A DNA stretch of 7,885 nucleotides from an uncultured Lachnospiraceae bacterium (GCA_947175285.1 CAMWMM010000217.1:1-7885), one strand, 5' to 3'; shown: positions 1-6,074, numbered from the stretch's first letter. The notes: generated by a model not told the origin, from the letters alone. Numbers and translations: made by a program.

Positions 1-41
1 GTTATGAGGCACAGAGAGAAGAACTTTTGAAGAGACTTTAG
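1..41 (+). CDS. C-terminal end of an upstream gene (partial)
   Basis: An open frame enters from the left edge and reads YEAQREELLKRL before a TAG stop at 39-41. The charged, helical end is typical of a protein C-terminus, and an intrinsic terminator starts 17 nt after the stop, which supports this frame as the real one. Twelve residues are too few to identify the protein. The other two frames stop earlier. Confidence 0.4.
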   Translation, partial: YEAQREELLKRL

Positions 42-57
42 GAAAATGAGTGTAAAA

Positions 58-84
58 GGCGATGTCATTTGGCATCGTCTTTTT
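58..84 (+). terminator. Intrinsic terminator after the upstream gene
   Basis: Arm 58-66 (GGCGATGTC) pairs with arm 71-79 (GGCATCGTC) in a 9-bp stem that includes two G-U pairs, with a four-base loop ATTT, followed by five T residues at 80-84. It separates the upstream gene from the feo promoter that begins about 55 bp further on. Confidence 0.8.
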
Positions 85-139
85 GTTTGTGCATTTTTAA
101 GGCGTTTAGAAAAATCCGTATTAATTTGAAAAAAAGTTA

Positions 140-168
140 TTGACAAAACAGTTAGTCGGTGCTAACTT
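140..168 (+). promoter_or_regulatory. Promoter of the feo operon
   Basis: A perfect -35 box TTGACA (140-145) is followed by a 17-bp spacer and the -10 box TAACTT (163-168). A TGC just before the -10 gives an extended -10 (TGN). Transcription should start near 175, about 48 nt before feoA1. The -10 and half the spacer lie inside a palindrome (150-167), so a repressor bound there would block RNA polymerase. The promoter call is inferred from matches and position. Confidence 0.65.
150..167. promoter_or_regulatory. Operator 1: metalloregulator-like palindrome over the -10
   Basis: AGTTAG (150-155), six bases, then CTAACT (162-167) make a perfect 6-bp dyad covering the -10 box of the feo promoter. 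TTAG/CTAA half-sites are characteristic of operators of the DtxR/MntR/IdeR superfamily, which repress iron or manganese uptake genes when the metal is plentiful. It does not resemble a Fur box. The identity of the regulator is inference; no regulator gene is in the window. Confidence 0.6.
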
Positions 169-179
169 ACTATTAGAGA

Positions 180-195
180 GTTAGATGACACTAAC
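180..195. promoter_or_regulatory. Operator 2: second copy of the GTTAG-N6-CTAAC palindrome
   Basis: GTTAG (180-184), ATGACA, CTAAC (191-195) repeats the dyad of operator 1 with the same six-base gap. Its centre is 29 bp downstream of the first, and it sits just after the expected transcription start. Two spaced identical sites, one over the -10 and one in the early transcribed region, fit cooperative repression of feo. Confidence 0.6.
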
Positions 196-222
196 CATAA
201 ATGCCATAAGGGAGATGAGGAT

Positions 223-435
223 ATGCCGTTATTATTAGCAAAAGAGGGAGAGTCCAATTTAATTAAAAAGGTAACAGGAAAAGAAGAAACAAGACTGTTT
301 CTGGAGAAATTAGGTTTTGTGGCAGGAGCGGCGATTACGGTTGTTTCTTCAATCGGAGGAAATTTGATTGTAAATGTAAAAGATTCCCGTGTTGCAATTG
401 ATAAGAACATGGCAAAGGGAATTATTATAGGTTGA
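223..435 (+). CDS. feoA: FeoA-family ferrous iron transport accessory protein (first copy)
   Basis: A 70-aa cytoplasmic protein with the small SH3-like FeoA fold: an N-terminal strand, the helix segment around ETRLFLEKLGFVAG (residues 22-35), then strands ending in the SRVAIDKNMAKGI pattern (about residues 55-67). FeoA proteins bind or modulate the FeoB membrane transporter. The start ATG at 223 follows AAGGGAG (208-214) with 8 nt spacing. It is first in the operon, 26 nt before the second feoA start. It is clearly diverged from the second copy, lacking the usual PGE motif near the N-terminus, so the two are probably not interchangeable. The family call rests on length, pattern and context. 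Confidence 0.85.
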   Translation: MPLLLAKEGESNLIKKVTGKEETRLFLEKLGFVAGAAITVVSSIGGNLIVNVKDSRVAIDKNMAKGIIIG

Positions 436-461
436 ATAATGAGATAATAAGGGAGGAGACT

Positions 462-683
462 ATGAAAACATTACGAAGCGTAAAACCGGGTGAAACCGTG
501 AAAGTTGCCAAAATCAATGGCGAGGGAGCGTTAAAGCGCCGTATTATGGATATGGGTGTGACTAAAGGTGTTGAAATTTATGTAAGAAAAGTTGCACCGC
601 TTGGAGACCCTGTGGAAGTCACGGTGAGAGGATATGAATTATCCGTCCGCAAAGCGGATGCTGAAATGATAGAGGTAAATTGA
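462..683 (+). CDS. feoA: FeoA-family ferrous iron transport accessory protein (second copy)
   Basis: A 73-aa classical FeoA. It starts with a LRSVKPGETVKVAKI strand region, has the conserved core GALKRRIMDMGVTKG (about residues 22-36), then a PLGDPVEVTVRGYELSVRK segment (about 46-64) that matches the FeoA consensus of two strands around 'G.P..v.v.g..ialr'. FeoA domains stimulate or assemble FeoB-driven Fe(II) import. The start at 462 is chosen because AAGGGAGGAG (449-458) lies just upstream. An in-frame TTG at 432 would overlap the first feoA and has no ribosome binding site. The gene lies 25 nt before feoB in the same transcript. Confidence 0.92.
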   Translation: MKTLRSVKPGETVKVAKINGEGALKRRIMDMGVTKGVEIYVRKVAPLGDPVEVTVRGYELSVRKADAEMIEVN

Positions 684-708
684 AAAATAATAGGGAGGAA
701 TTAGTCAT

Positions 709-2847
709 ATGTCGATTACAATTGCATTAGCAGGAAACCCAAACTGCGGTAAAACTACACTGTTCAATGCACTTACGGGCGCAAATCAATTTGTTGGTAA
801 CTGGCCCGGTGTTACAGTAGAGAAAAAAGAGGGAAAATTAAAAAATAATAAAGAAGTTGCCGTTATGGACTTACCGGGTATTTATTCTTTATCCCCGTAT
901 ACTCTGGAAGAAGTAGTAGCAAGAAATTACTTATTGACGGAAAAGCCTGACGCTATTTTAAATCTTGTGGATGGAACAAACTTAGAGCGTAACCTTTATC
1001 TGTCAACGCAATTATTGGAGCTTGGTATTCCGGTCGTTATGGCAGTTAACATGATGGATATCGTGGCTAAAAACGGAGATAGAATTCATACTGATAAATT
1101 AGCCAAGAAATTAGGCTGTGAAGTGGTTGAAATTTCCGCACTCAAGGGCACGGGAATCCAGGAAGCAGCGAATAAAGCAATCGCGGCAGCAAAAGGAAAA
1201 GCAAAAGCAGTTCACTCTTTTACAGAAGAGGTGGAAGCTGTTATTCAGTCTGTTGCCGACAATAAACTGGGAGCAAATGTTCCGGAAGAGCAGAAAAGAT
1301 TTTTTGCCATCAAACTTCTGGAAAAAGATGATAAAATTGCAGAGCAGTTAAAATCCGTACCGGATGTGTCCGGTGAAATCAAAACATTGGAAGAGAAATT
1401 TGATGACGATACGGAAAGCATTATCACAAACGAAAGATATGTCTACATTTCTTCGATTATTGATGAGTGCTGCACGAAGAATAAAAAAGGTCAGATGACA
1501 ACTTCCGATAAAATTGATAGAATAGTAACGAACCGTATTCTGGCATTACCGATTTTTGCGGTTGTCATGGTTATTGTTTATTTTGTGTCTGTTACGACAG
1601 TCGGTGCGATTGTAACGGACTGGACAAATGATGTACTCTTTGGCGATATTATTCCACCTGCTATTGAAAGTTTATTGGAAAGCATAGGTTGTGCAGACTG
1701 GTTAATGGGACTCATTCTGGATGGTATTGTTGCCGGTGTCGGAGCGGTACTTGGATTTGTTCCGCAGATGCTTGTACTGTTTATCTTCCTTGCCTTTTTG
1801 GAAGGATGCGGATATATGGCGAGAATTGCCTTTATCATGGACCGTATTTTCCGTAAATTCGGTTTGTCCGGTAAATCTTTTATTCCGATTATGATAGGAA
1901 CGGGATGCGGTGTTCCCGGTGTTATGGCATCCCGTACAATTGAGAATGAACGTGACCGCAGAATGACGATTATGACGACAACATTTATTCCCTGCGGTGC
2001 GAAACTTCCGATTATCGCATTAATTGCAGGTGCACTTTTTGACGGTGCATGGTGGGTTGCTCCAAGCGCATATTTTGTCGGAATTGCAGCCATTATCTGT
2101 TCCGGTATTATTTTAAAGAAAACCAAGATGTTCTCGGGAGACCCGGCGCCGTTCGTTATGGAACTGCCGGCATATCACCTTCCTACGGTAGGCAGCGTAC
2201 TTAGAAGCATGTGGGAACGCGGATGGTCATTTATTAAAAAAGCGGGTACGATTATTCTCTTATCAACCATTGTTCTTTGGTTCTTAATGAGCTTTGGATG
2301 GGTAGACGGTTCCTTTGGTATGCTGGAGGCAGAAGAACTTGACAGCAGTATTCTTGCAAGCATCGGCAGTTTGATTTCATGGATATTCATACCGCTTGGA
2401 TGGGGCGACTGGAAGATGGCAGTTGCAGCCGTAACAGGACTGATTGCAAAAGAAAACGTTGTCGGTACGTTCGGAATGCTCTTTGGTTTCGCAGAAGTTG
2501 CAGAAGACGGCGAAGAAATCTGGGGACAGCTTGCAGGCAGTATGACAGCAATAGCAGCTTATTCGTTCTTAGTATTTAACCTGTTGTGTGCACCTTGCTT
2601 TGCTGCAATGGGGGCAATTAAACGGGAGATGAATAACATCAAGTGGTTCTGGATTGCAATCGGATATCAGTGTGGTTTGGCTTATCTCGTATCCTTGTGT
2701 GTATACCAGATTGGCAATGTTTTCGTAACCGGTACATTCGGAATCGGAGCAGCGGCAGCGATTCTTGTAGTAATCGGATTCTTGTATCTGCTGTTCAGAC
2801 CATACACGGAGAGCAAGACATTGAAACTGAGCGTAAATGCAAAGTAA
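709..2847 (+). CDS. feoB: Ferrous iron transporter FeoB
   Basis: A 712-aa inner-membrane Fe(II) importer with an N-terminal G domain. G1 is GNPNCGKT (residues 9-16), the G2 threonine is T36 in NWPGVT, G3 is DLPG (54-57), G4 is NMMD (114-117) and G5 is SALKG (143-147). A helical spacer (about 170-260) precedes the membrane part from about residue 277. The two Gate repeats carry the expected cysteines: GTGCGVPG (397-404) and FIPCGAKLP (426-434); a later CAPC (627-630) is also conserved in the family. Length is normal for a Firmicute FeoB. AGGGAGGA (692-699) supports the ATG at 709. It has no Cys-rich C-terminal tail of its own; a separate 47-aa protein downstream supplies one. Confidence 0.98.
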   Translation: MSITIALAGNPNCGKTTLFNALTGANQFVGNWPGVTVEKKEGKLKNNKEVAVMDLPGIYSLSPYTLEEVVARNYLLTEKPDAILNLVDGTNLERNLYLSTQLLELGIPVVMAVNMMDIVAKNGDRIHTDKLAKKLGCEVVEISALKGTGIQEAANKAIAAAKGKAKAVHSFTEEVEAVIQSVADNKLGANVPEEQKRFFAIKLLEKDDKIAEQLKSVPDVSGEIKTLEEKFDDDTESIITNERYVYISSIIDECCTKNKKGQMTTSDKIDRIVTNRILALPIFAVVMVIVYFVSVTTVGAIVTDWTNDVLFGDIIPPAIESLLESIGCADWLMGLILDGIVAGVGAVLGFVPQMLVLFIFLAFLEGCGYMARIAFIMDRIFRKFGLSGKSFIPIMIGTGCGVPGVMASRTIENERDRRMTIMTTTFIPCGAKLPIIALIAGALFDGAWWVAPSAYFVGIAAIICSGIILKKTKMFSGDPAPFVMELPAYHLPTVGSVLRSMWERGWSFIKKAGTIILLSTIVLWFLMSFGWVDGSFGMLEAEELDSSILASIGSLISWIFIPLGWGDWKMAVAAVTGLIAKENVVGTFGMLFGFAEVAEDGEEIWGQLAGSMTAIAAYSFLVFNLLCAPCFAAMGAIKREMNNIKWFWIAIGYQCGLAYLVSLCVYQIGNVFVTGTFGIGAAAAILVVIGFLYLLFRPYTESKTLKLSVNAK

Positions 2848-2849
2848 TA

Positions 2850-2873
2850 GTGTGAAAAATAAATTTTTCACAC
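2850..2873 (+). other. AT-rich hairpin just after feoB
   Basis: GTGTGAAAAAT (2850-2860) and ATTTTTCACAC (2863-2873) are exact reverse complements separated by AA, so the RNA can fold into a tight hairpin of about 10 bp starting 3 nt after the feoB stop. It has no T-run after it and few G-C pairs, so it is not an ordinary terminator. It may protect the feoB mRNA 3' end or partly attenuate transcription into the next gene. Confidence 0.55.
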
Positions 2874-2903
2874 GCGAATTTGTGCCTATAGCACAAATAT
2901 CGC
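2874..2903 (+). other. Second hairpin between feoB and the small Cys-rich gene
   Basis: GCGAATTTGTGC (2874-2885) pairs with GCACAAATATCGC (2891-2903) in a 12-bp stem with one bulged A and the loop CTATA. It directly abuts the preceding hairpin, with no spare base between them, and ends 17 nt before the ribosome binding site of the next gene. No U-tract follows, so it is more likely an mRNA stability or processing element than a terminator. Confidence 0.55.
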
Positions 2904-2930
2904 AGGTTTAGAGAAAGGCAAGGTATTAGT

Positions 2931-3074
2931 ATGAGCGTAGGTACATTAGTTACATTAGCGATAGTAGCAGCAGCCGTAGGGCTAGCGATTAGAAGTATGG
3001 TACGCGATAAGAAAAATGGGAAATCCTTACAGTGCGGCGGCGATTGCAGCCACTGCGGAGGGCATTGCCATTGA
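2931..3074 (+). CDS. Small FeoB-associated Cys-rich membrane protein
   Basis: A 47-aa protein with one N-terminal membrane helix (residues 3-22, rich in V, A, I, L), a basic stretch RDKKNGK (25-31), and a tail with C35, C39, C42, C46 and H43/H45/H47-type ligands (CGGDC, SHC, GGHCH). The arrangement CX3CX2CX3CH fits the FeoB-associated Cys-rich membrane protein family (Pfam FeoB_associated), which replaces the Cys-rich tail some FeoB proteins carry. A role in handing Fe(II) to or from FeoB is the usual proposal but is not proven. AAGG (2920-2923) lies 7 nt before the ATG. It is the last gene of the feo operon and is followed by a strong terminator. Confidence 0.9.
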   Translation: MSVGTLVTLAIVAAAVGLAIRSMVRDKKNGKSLQCGGDCSHCGGHCH

Positions 3075-3104
3075 CCTAATAGATTGTAAAGCATAGGGTA
3101 TACG

Positions 3105-3135
3105 AAATCAGGCGGCGGATAGGCCGCCTGATTTT
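3105..3135. terminator. Strong terminator of the feo operon, probably bidirectional
   Basis: AAATCAGGCGGC (3105-3116) and GCCGCCTGATTT (3123-3134) form a perfect 12-bp GC-rich stem with loop GGATAG, running into TTTT (3132-3135). It lies 30 nt after the small Cys-rich gene and 12 nt past the stop of the converging minus-strand gene. Because A residues flank the left arm, it can also serve the minus strand, although that U-tract is only three long. Confidence 0.9.
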
Positions 3136-3146
3136 GTTGGGCGATA

Positions 3147-4115
3147 TTAGAAAATACCTCCGGTTTTACCGATTTGTTCCAATCTGGTTTCATGTGCTGT
3201 TTTCGCCGCTTCCGGCTGATAAGCTGTAAAAAAGTCGGTAAAATCTCCCGTTGACTTTGCTTTGCACAGCAAGGAATAAAACTTTTCACTGCCGGTCATG
3301 CCAAACATGAACGCAAGAAGATTCAAATCATAATTGTGCTGTGCTTCACCTATAACACCTGTTTTATAGCACTCCGTCAACAGACTGTAATTGCGTACTT
3401 CTCTGCCGATATTCTGCGCCGCTTCATACAGTTCGGGATCACAGCTTTGCAGATAATCAAGGTAGCGGCGCTCAATGTTTCGATTAGGGGTACCGCTGGC
3501 AACCCAGTTTGCAATATCGTCAAGAGAGGCTCCCATGAGTCCATCCTGCACTAAGTGCCGTTCATAGGTTCCGTCCTCTTTCTTTGTAAAAGTATATTTT
3601 CCGTCTTCCGAATATTTTGTGGAAGACCAGGGGTATTTAGTCGCTGCTTCGTCCTCTATCATCACATGAAATGCTTCAAATGCTGCTCCAATAGCCACTT
3701 TATCTTCTGTTACTTCCATCTTGCCCTCAGCAACAGCCAGACGAATCAAATCATATTCGGAAATGGATTGTCCGTGATAGTAGCATTTGGTGTCTTTTAA
3801 AGATTCATAACTGCGCGGCAGAGTGATTTCAGCAAGCTTTTCTTCGTCAATAGGCGGAAATTCCTTATCTTTGCAGCCTTTGGTCTTTGCTCCTGAATTC
3901 GTTCCGCTAATCTTGCCTGTACCATAATATGCCTCCACAGCTTCCGCATAAATGGAGACCGATGTGAAAACACCATCTTTTGAGATGGATATCGTATCGC
4001 GTTTGACAGTGCTTGTAGTCACAGTCTTAGCAGAGGATGCCTGCATAATTTGAATTGCCGACTGTATCTGTATTTGTTTTAACTGAATTGCCTGTATATC
4101 CATAATTAAAAACAT
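3147..4115 (-). CDS. Protein of unknown function, 322 aa
   Basis: I do not recognise this protein. No signal peptide or membrane segment is visible. The N-terminus is an amphipathic, Gln/Ile-rich stretch (MDIQAIQLKQIQIQ, residues 5-18), followed by a Ser/Thr-rich segment with the VSIYAEAVEAYYGTG region (53-67). A linker and a helical, acidic C-terminal half follow (NWVASGTPNRN, about 205-215, then several helices to GKTGGIF at the end). The start is uncertain. AGGAG precedes the ATG at 4115 by only 2 nt and the ATG at 4103 by 14 nt; the N-terminus beginning MDIQAIQ (4103) looks more natural. A sigma-D-like promoter lies upstream, which together with the short Gln-rich N-terminal helix suggests, without proving, a link to motility or the cell surface. 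Confidence 0.8.
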   Translation of the reverse strand: MFLIMDIQAIQLKQIQIQSAIQIMQASSAKTVTTSTVKRDTISISKDGVFTSVSIYAEAVEAYYGTGKISGTNSGAKTKGCKDKEFPPIDEEKLAEITLPRSYESLKDTKCYYHGQSISEYDLIRLAVAEGKMEVTEDKVAIGAAFEAFHVMIEDEAATKYPWSSTKYSEDGKYTFTKKEDGTYERHLVQDGLMGASLDDIANWVASGTPNRNIERRYLDYLQSCDPELYEAAQNIGREVRNYSLLTECYKTGVIGEAQHNYDLNLLAFMFGMTGSEKFYSLLCKAKSTGDFTDFFTAYQPEAAKTAHETRLEQIGKTGGIF

Positions 4116-4140
4116 TTCTCCTAATTTGTATTTGATTATG

Positions 4141-4168
4141 TTATCGTCATTTTACTATAATGTCTTTA
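4141..4168 (-). promoter_or_regulatory. Possible sigma-D/FliA (motility) promoter for the 322-aa gene
   Basis: On the minus strand TAAA (4168-4165) is followed by 16 nt and then GACGATAA (4148-4141). The Bacillus sigma-D consensus is TAAA, 14-16 nt, GCCGATAT, so the -10 differs at two of eight positions (one from the enteric FliA form GCCGATAA). Transcription would start near 4134, giving a leader of about 20-30 nt. A TATAGT (4159-4154) in the same stretch could instead be a sigma-A -10, but no good -35 goes with it. Confidence 0.4.
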
Positions 4169-4181
4169 TGGCTTTCTTGCT

Positions 4182-4508
4182 TTAATGACGAAAACCGTGG
4201 GCAGCATTAATGCTTTTCAGCACAATACCATTCTTCGTCAAAATAGGAATTACTGAAAAAAAATTTACCATTCTCAATTGATACACACTTATGAATAGGA
4301 TGTGACCATCCGAAAACAATTCGTTAAGATTTATTTTAAGAATTTTACAAATTGGCTGCATAAAGGAGAATTCCGGCATTTCATTGCCACATTCCCACTT
4401 GCTTACAGTTTTATCGCTAATGCCGAGAATATCAGCAAATTCCCGCTGAGTTAAATTTTGCTGCTTTCTCATTTCGGCAATAAATTTTCCGATTTTAACC
4501 TGATTCAT
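4182..4508 (-). CDS. Cro/C1-type helix-turn-helix regulator, C-terminus probably disrupted
   Basis: Residues 5-66 are a typical XRE DNA-binding domain: KIGKFIAEMRKQQNLTQ, then helix-turn-helix LTQREFADILGISDKTVSKWE (19-39), MPEFSFMQPICKILKINLNELF (44-65). The family often continues with a short charged or membrane C-terminal part. Here residues 67-108 become an unusual hydrophobic tail, while the neighbouring frame at 4323-4210 reads like real protein (ending YFDEEWYCAEKH). A single T gain in the TTTT run at 4316-4313 would join the two, so this may be a frameshifted gene. AAGGGAAG (4523-4516) sits 7 nt before the ATG. It is divergent from the SanA-like gene and 66 nt upstream of the unknown gene. 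Target and signal are unknown. Confidence 0.75.
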   Translation of the reverse strand: MNQVKIGKFIAEMRKQQNLTQREFADILGISDKTVSKWECGNEMPEFSFMQPICKILKINLNELFSDGHILFISVYQLRMVNFFSVIPILTKNGIVLKSINAAHGFRH

Positions 4509-4532
4509 ACATACACTTCCCTTCTTCGAAAA

Positions 4533-4561
4533 ATTATATGATAAACATTTACAAAATCACA
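4533..4561 (-). promoter_or_regulatory. Probable promoter of the helix-turn-helix gene
   Basis: A perfect -10 box TATAAT reads on the minus strand at 4538-4533, 24 nt before the ATG. The expected -35 position (4561-4556) reads TGTGAT, a poor match, so the promoter is either weak or helped by a regulator. Helix-turn-helix genes of this type often control themselves, but I see no convincing dyad here. Confidence 0.4.
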
Positions 4562-4580
4562 CCCACGAATCGTAGAGTAA

Positions 4581-4609
4581 TTGTGCTTATGCAAAAATTA
4601 GCTTATACT
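4581..4609 (+). promoter_or_regulatory. Promoter of the SanA/YdcF-like gene
   Basis: TTGTGC (4581-4586), a 17-bp spacer and TATACT (4604-4609) form a good sigma-A promoter. The predicted start near 4616 lies downstream of the first possible ATG (4538) and so supports the shorter protein starting at 4655, which also has a ribosome binding site. Confidence 0.6.
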
Positions 4610-4654
4610 TATTTTAGCAAAGAAGTCGTTTTAAAGAACAAGGAAAAAGCATTT

Positions 4655-5254
4655 ATGAAAAAAATTCGGATTCATAAGATATCATTGGCAGTAATTATTA
4701 TGTCAGTTATTGTATACATTGCCTGTAATGTTATTTCTATTTGCAGATACAGTAATGTGTATGAAGATGAGAAATGCGATGTCGCTATTGTTTTAGGCGC
4801 GGCGGCAAATGACAATGGCGTTTCAGAGGTATATAAACAGAGACTGAACCATGCGGTTCAGTTATATCAGAAAGCCGATGTCGCTAAGATAATAGTAACA
4901 GGAGGTATGGGAAAGGGTAATAGTTTTACAGATGCATATATGGCAAGGAAGTATTTGGAATCGGTGGGAATACCTGATAATGCAATTTTAGAAGAAGATA
5001 CCTCTGCAATCACTCAGGAAAATTTAGAAAATGCAAAAAAGATAATGGACGAGAATGGATTTCAAACAGCACTAATCGTAAGTGATCCTCTGCATATGAA
5101 AAGAGCTATGTTATTGGCAAGAGATGCGGGGATTGAGGCATTTTCATCGCCGACACAGACCAGTGCATATAAAAGCATTAAAACAAAAATCCCGTTTATT
5201 GCAAGAGAAACATTTTATTATGTTGGGTATAAGTGGTATAGACTGTTTAGATAA
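4655..5254 (+). CDS. SanA/YdcF-like membrane-anchored DUF218 protein
   Basis: A 199-aa protein with a basic N-terminus and one membrane anchor (residues 9-30), followed by a DUF218 domain. Visible conserved blocks are VAIVLGAAAND (43-53), KIIVTGG (78-84), YLESVGIPDNAILEEDTS (100-117), NLENAKK (123-129) and LIVSDPLHMKRAMLLA (140-155) with the conserved D144 and H147. Relatives such as SanA, YdcF and ElyC affect envelope integrity or antibiotic tolerance in enteric bacteria, but the biochemical activity is unsettled. The start at 4655 is chosen from AAGGA (4640-4644), the membrane anchor directly after it and the promoter position; an in-frame ATG at 4538 lies upstream of the promoter. It is probably a single-gene transcript. 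Confidence 0.88.
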   Translation: MKKIRIHKISLAVIIMSVIVYIACNVISICRYSNVYEDEKCDVAIVLGAAANDNGVSEVYKQRLNHAVQLYQKADVAKIIVTGGMGKGNSFTDAYMARKYLESVGIPDNAILEEDTSAITQENLENAKKIMDENGFQTALIVSDPLHMKRAMLLARDAGIEAFSSPTQTSAYKSIKTKIPFIARETFYYVGYKWYRLFR

Positions 5255-5263
5255 ACTTTGGGG

Positions 5264-5290
5264 GGCGGCAAAGATGAAAGGTGTGCCGTC
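5264..5290 (+). terminator. Weak terminator-like hairpin after the SanA-like gene
   Basis: GGCGGCA (5264-5270) and TGCCGTC (5284-5290) pair over 7 bp with one G-U, with a 13-base loop. It sits 9 nt after the stop codon. The following TTGATATTGTTT is only loosely U-rich, so termination may be partial. Confidence 0.4.
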
Positions 5291-5296
5291 TTGATA

Positions 5297-5325
5297 TTGT
5301 TTCTCTGGTTGAAATAAATTATAAT
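5297..5325 (+). promoter_or_regulatory. Promoter of the Uma2-family gene
   Basis: TTGTTT (5297-5302), a 17-bp spacer and a perfect TATAAT (5320-5325) are present. A second overlapping option is TTGAAA (5309-5314) with TATAAG (5331-5336) at 16 bp. Either gives a leader of about 60-70 nt before the ATG at 5403. Confidence 0.55.
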
Positions 5326-5402
5326 GATGCTATAAGAAAAATTTTGTTATGAGAATACAGCATATAAAACCACATATAATAACCAAGAAAGGAAGTGTTA
5401 CT

Positions 5403-5963
5403 ATGGCACCAGCACTAGCGCAAGAAAAAGTATATACTATTGATGATATTTATTCTCTGCCGGAGGGCAGCAGGGCAGAACTGATTGATGGTCAGATATA
5501 TTATATGGCGCCTCCAACCAGAAAACACCAGCGAATAGCAGGCGAATTGTTTGCATCCATCCGTGAATACATCAACGCCAATAATGGCTCCTGTGAAGTG
5601 GATATTGCTCCATTTGCAGTATTCTTGAATGAAGATGATACAAATTATGTTGAACCGGATATCTCCGTTATATGCGATCCTAACAAGCTTACTGACAAGG
5701 GCTGCTCTGGTGCCCCAGATTGGGTCATCGAAATCGTATCACCTGGAAGCAGACAGATGGACTATTTCACAAAGCTATTCAAATACCGTACTGCCGGAGT
5801 ACGTGAATACTGGATTGTTGACCCAGAAAAGAACCGTATCCTTGTTTATGACTTTGAGTCCGAAAATACCGGTGATTATACTTTTTCTGATTCCGTAAAG
5901 GTTAATATCTATGATAATCTGCACATTAATTTCTCTGATATTGCTGAACTGCTGAAGATTTAG
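5403..5963 (+). CDS. Uma2-family protein (PD-(D/E)XK nuclease-like)
   Basis: A 186-aa soluble protein with the Uma2 (DUF820) layout. YTIDDIYSLPEGSRAELIDGQIYYMAPPT (11-39) is the family's N-terminal signature; HQRIAGELFASI follows; VEPDISVI (83-90) carries the acidic residue of the core. PDWVIEIVSPGSRQMDYFTKLFKYRTAGVREYWIVDP (105-141) contains E110, the SPGS turn, D120, K124 and the GV.EYW.VDP motif. The fold is that of restriction-endonuclease-like enzymes and the key residues look intact, but the biological role of Uma2 proteins is not established. AAAGGAAG (5388-5395) lies 7 nt before the ATG; an in-frame ATG at 5349 lacks a ribosome binding site. Uma2 genes are usually multicopy in genomes that have them, often near mobile DNA. 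Confidence 0.93.
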   Translation: MAPALAQEKVYTIDDIYSLPEGSRAELIDGQIYYMAPPTRKHQRIAGELFASIREYINANNGSCEVDIAPFAVFLNEDDTNYVEPDISVICDPNKLTDKGCSGAPDWVIEIVSPGSRQMDYFTKLFKYRTAGVREYWIVDPEKNRILVYDFESENTGDYTFSDSVKVNIYDNLHINFSDIAELLKI

Positions 5964-6074
5964 CCAAGGTATTGGAAAAAACTCATTCAATTCATATGAC
6001 CAGTTGGTAAAGGCGCATGGAACAGTAAATTGTAAACCATACGTCTTTTTGTATTTAAAAGGAGGCAGAGAAAC

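Noticed and set aside
140..195. Fur box in the feo promoter
   Set aside because: No GATAAT-type repeats are present; the dyads are GTTAG/CTAAC, closer to DtxR/MntR-type sites.
1578..2126. 182-codon open frame on the minus strand inside feoB
   Set aside because: It lies fully opposite the FeoB membrane domain, has no ribosome binding site I can see, and its Pro/Ile-rich text is the usual antisense shadow of a transmembrane gene.
2851..2872. TGTGA...TCACA considered as a Crp-type operator
   Set aside because: The gap between half-sites is 12 bases rather than six, and the position after feoB rather than at a promoter fits an RNA hairpin better.
2795..3289. 164-codon minus-strand open frame across the end of the feo operon
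   Set aside because: It runs antisense through the Cys-rich small gene, two hairpins and the strong terminator, and overlaps the end of the 322-aa gene in another frame. The features it crosses are far better supported.
6030..6057. TTGTAA ... TATTTA as a promoter for the short open frame
   Set aside because: The -10 match is poor and the transcript would start at the ribosome binding site, leaving no usable leader.
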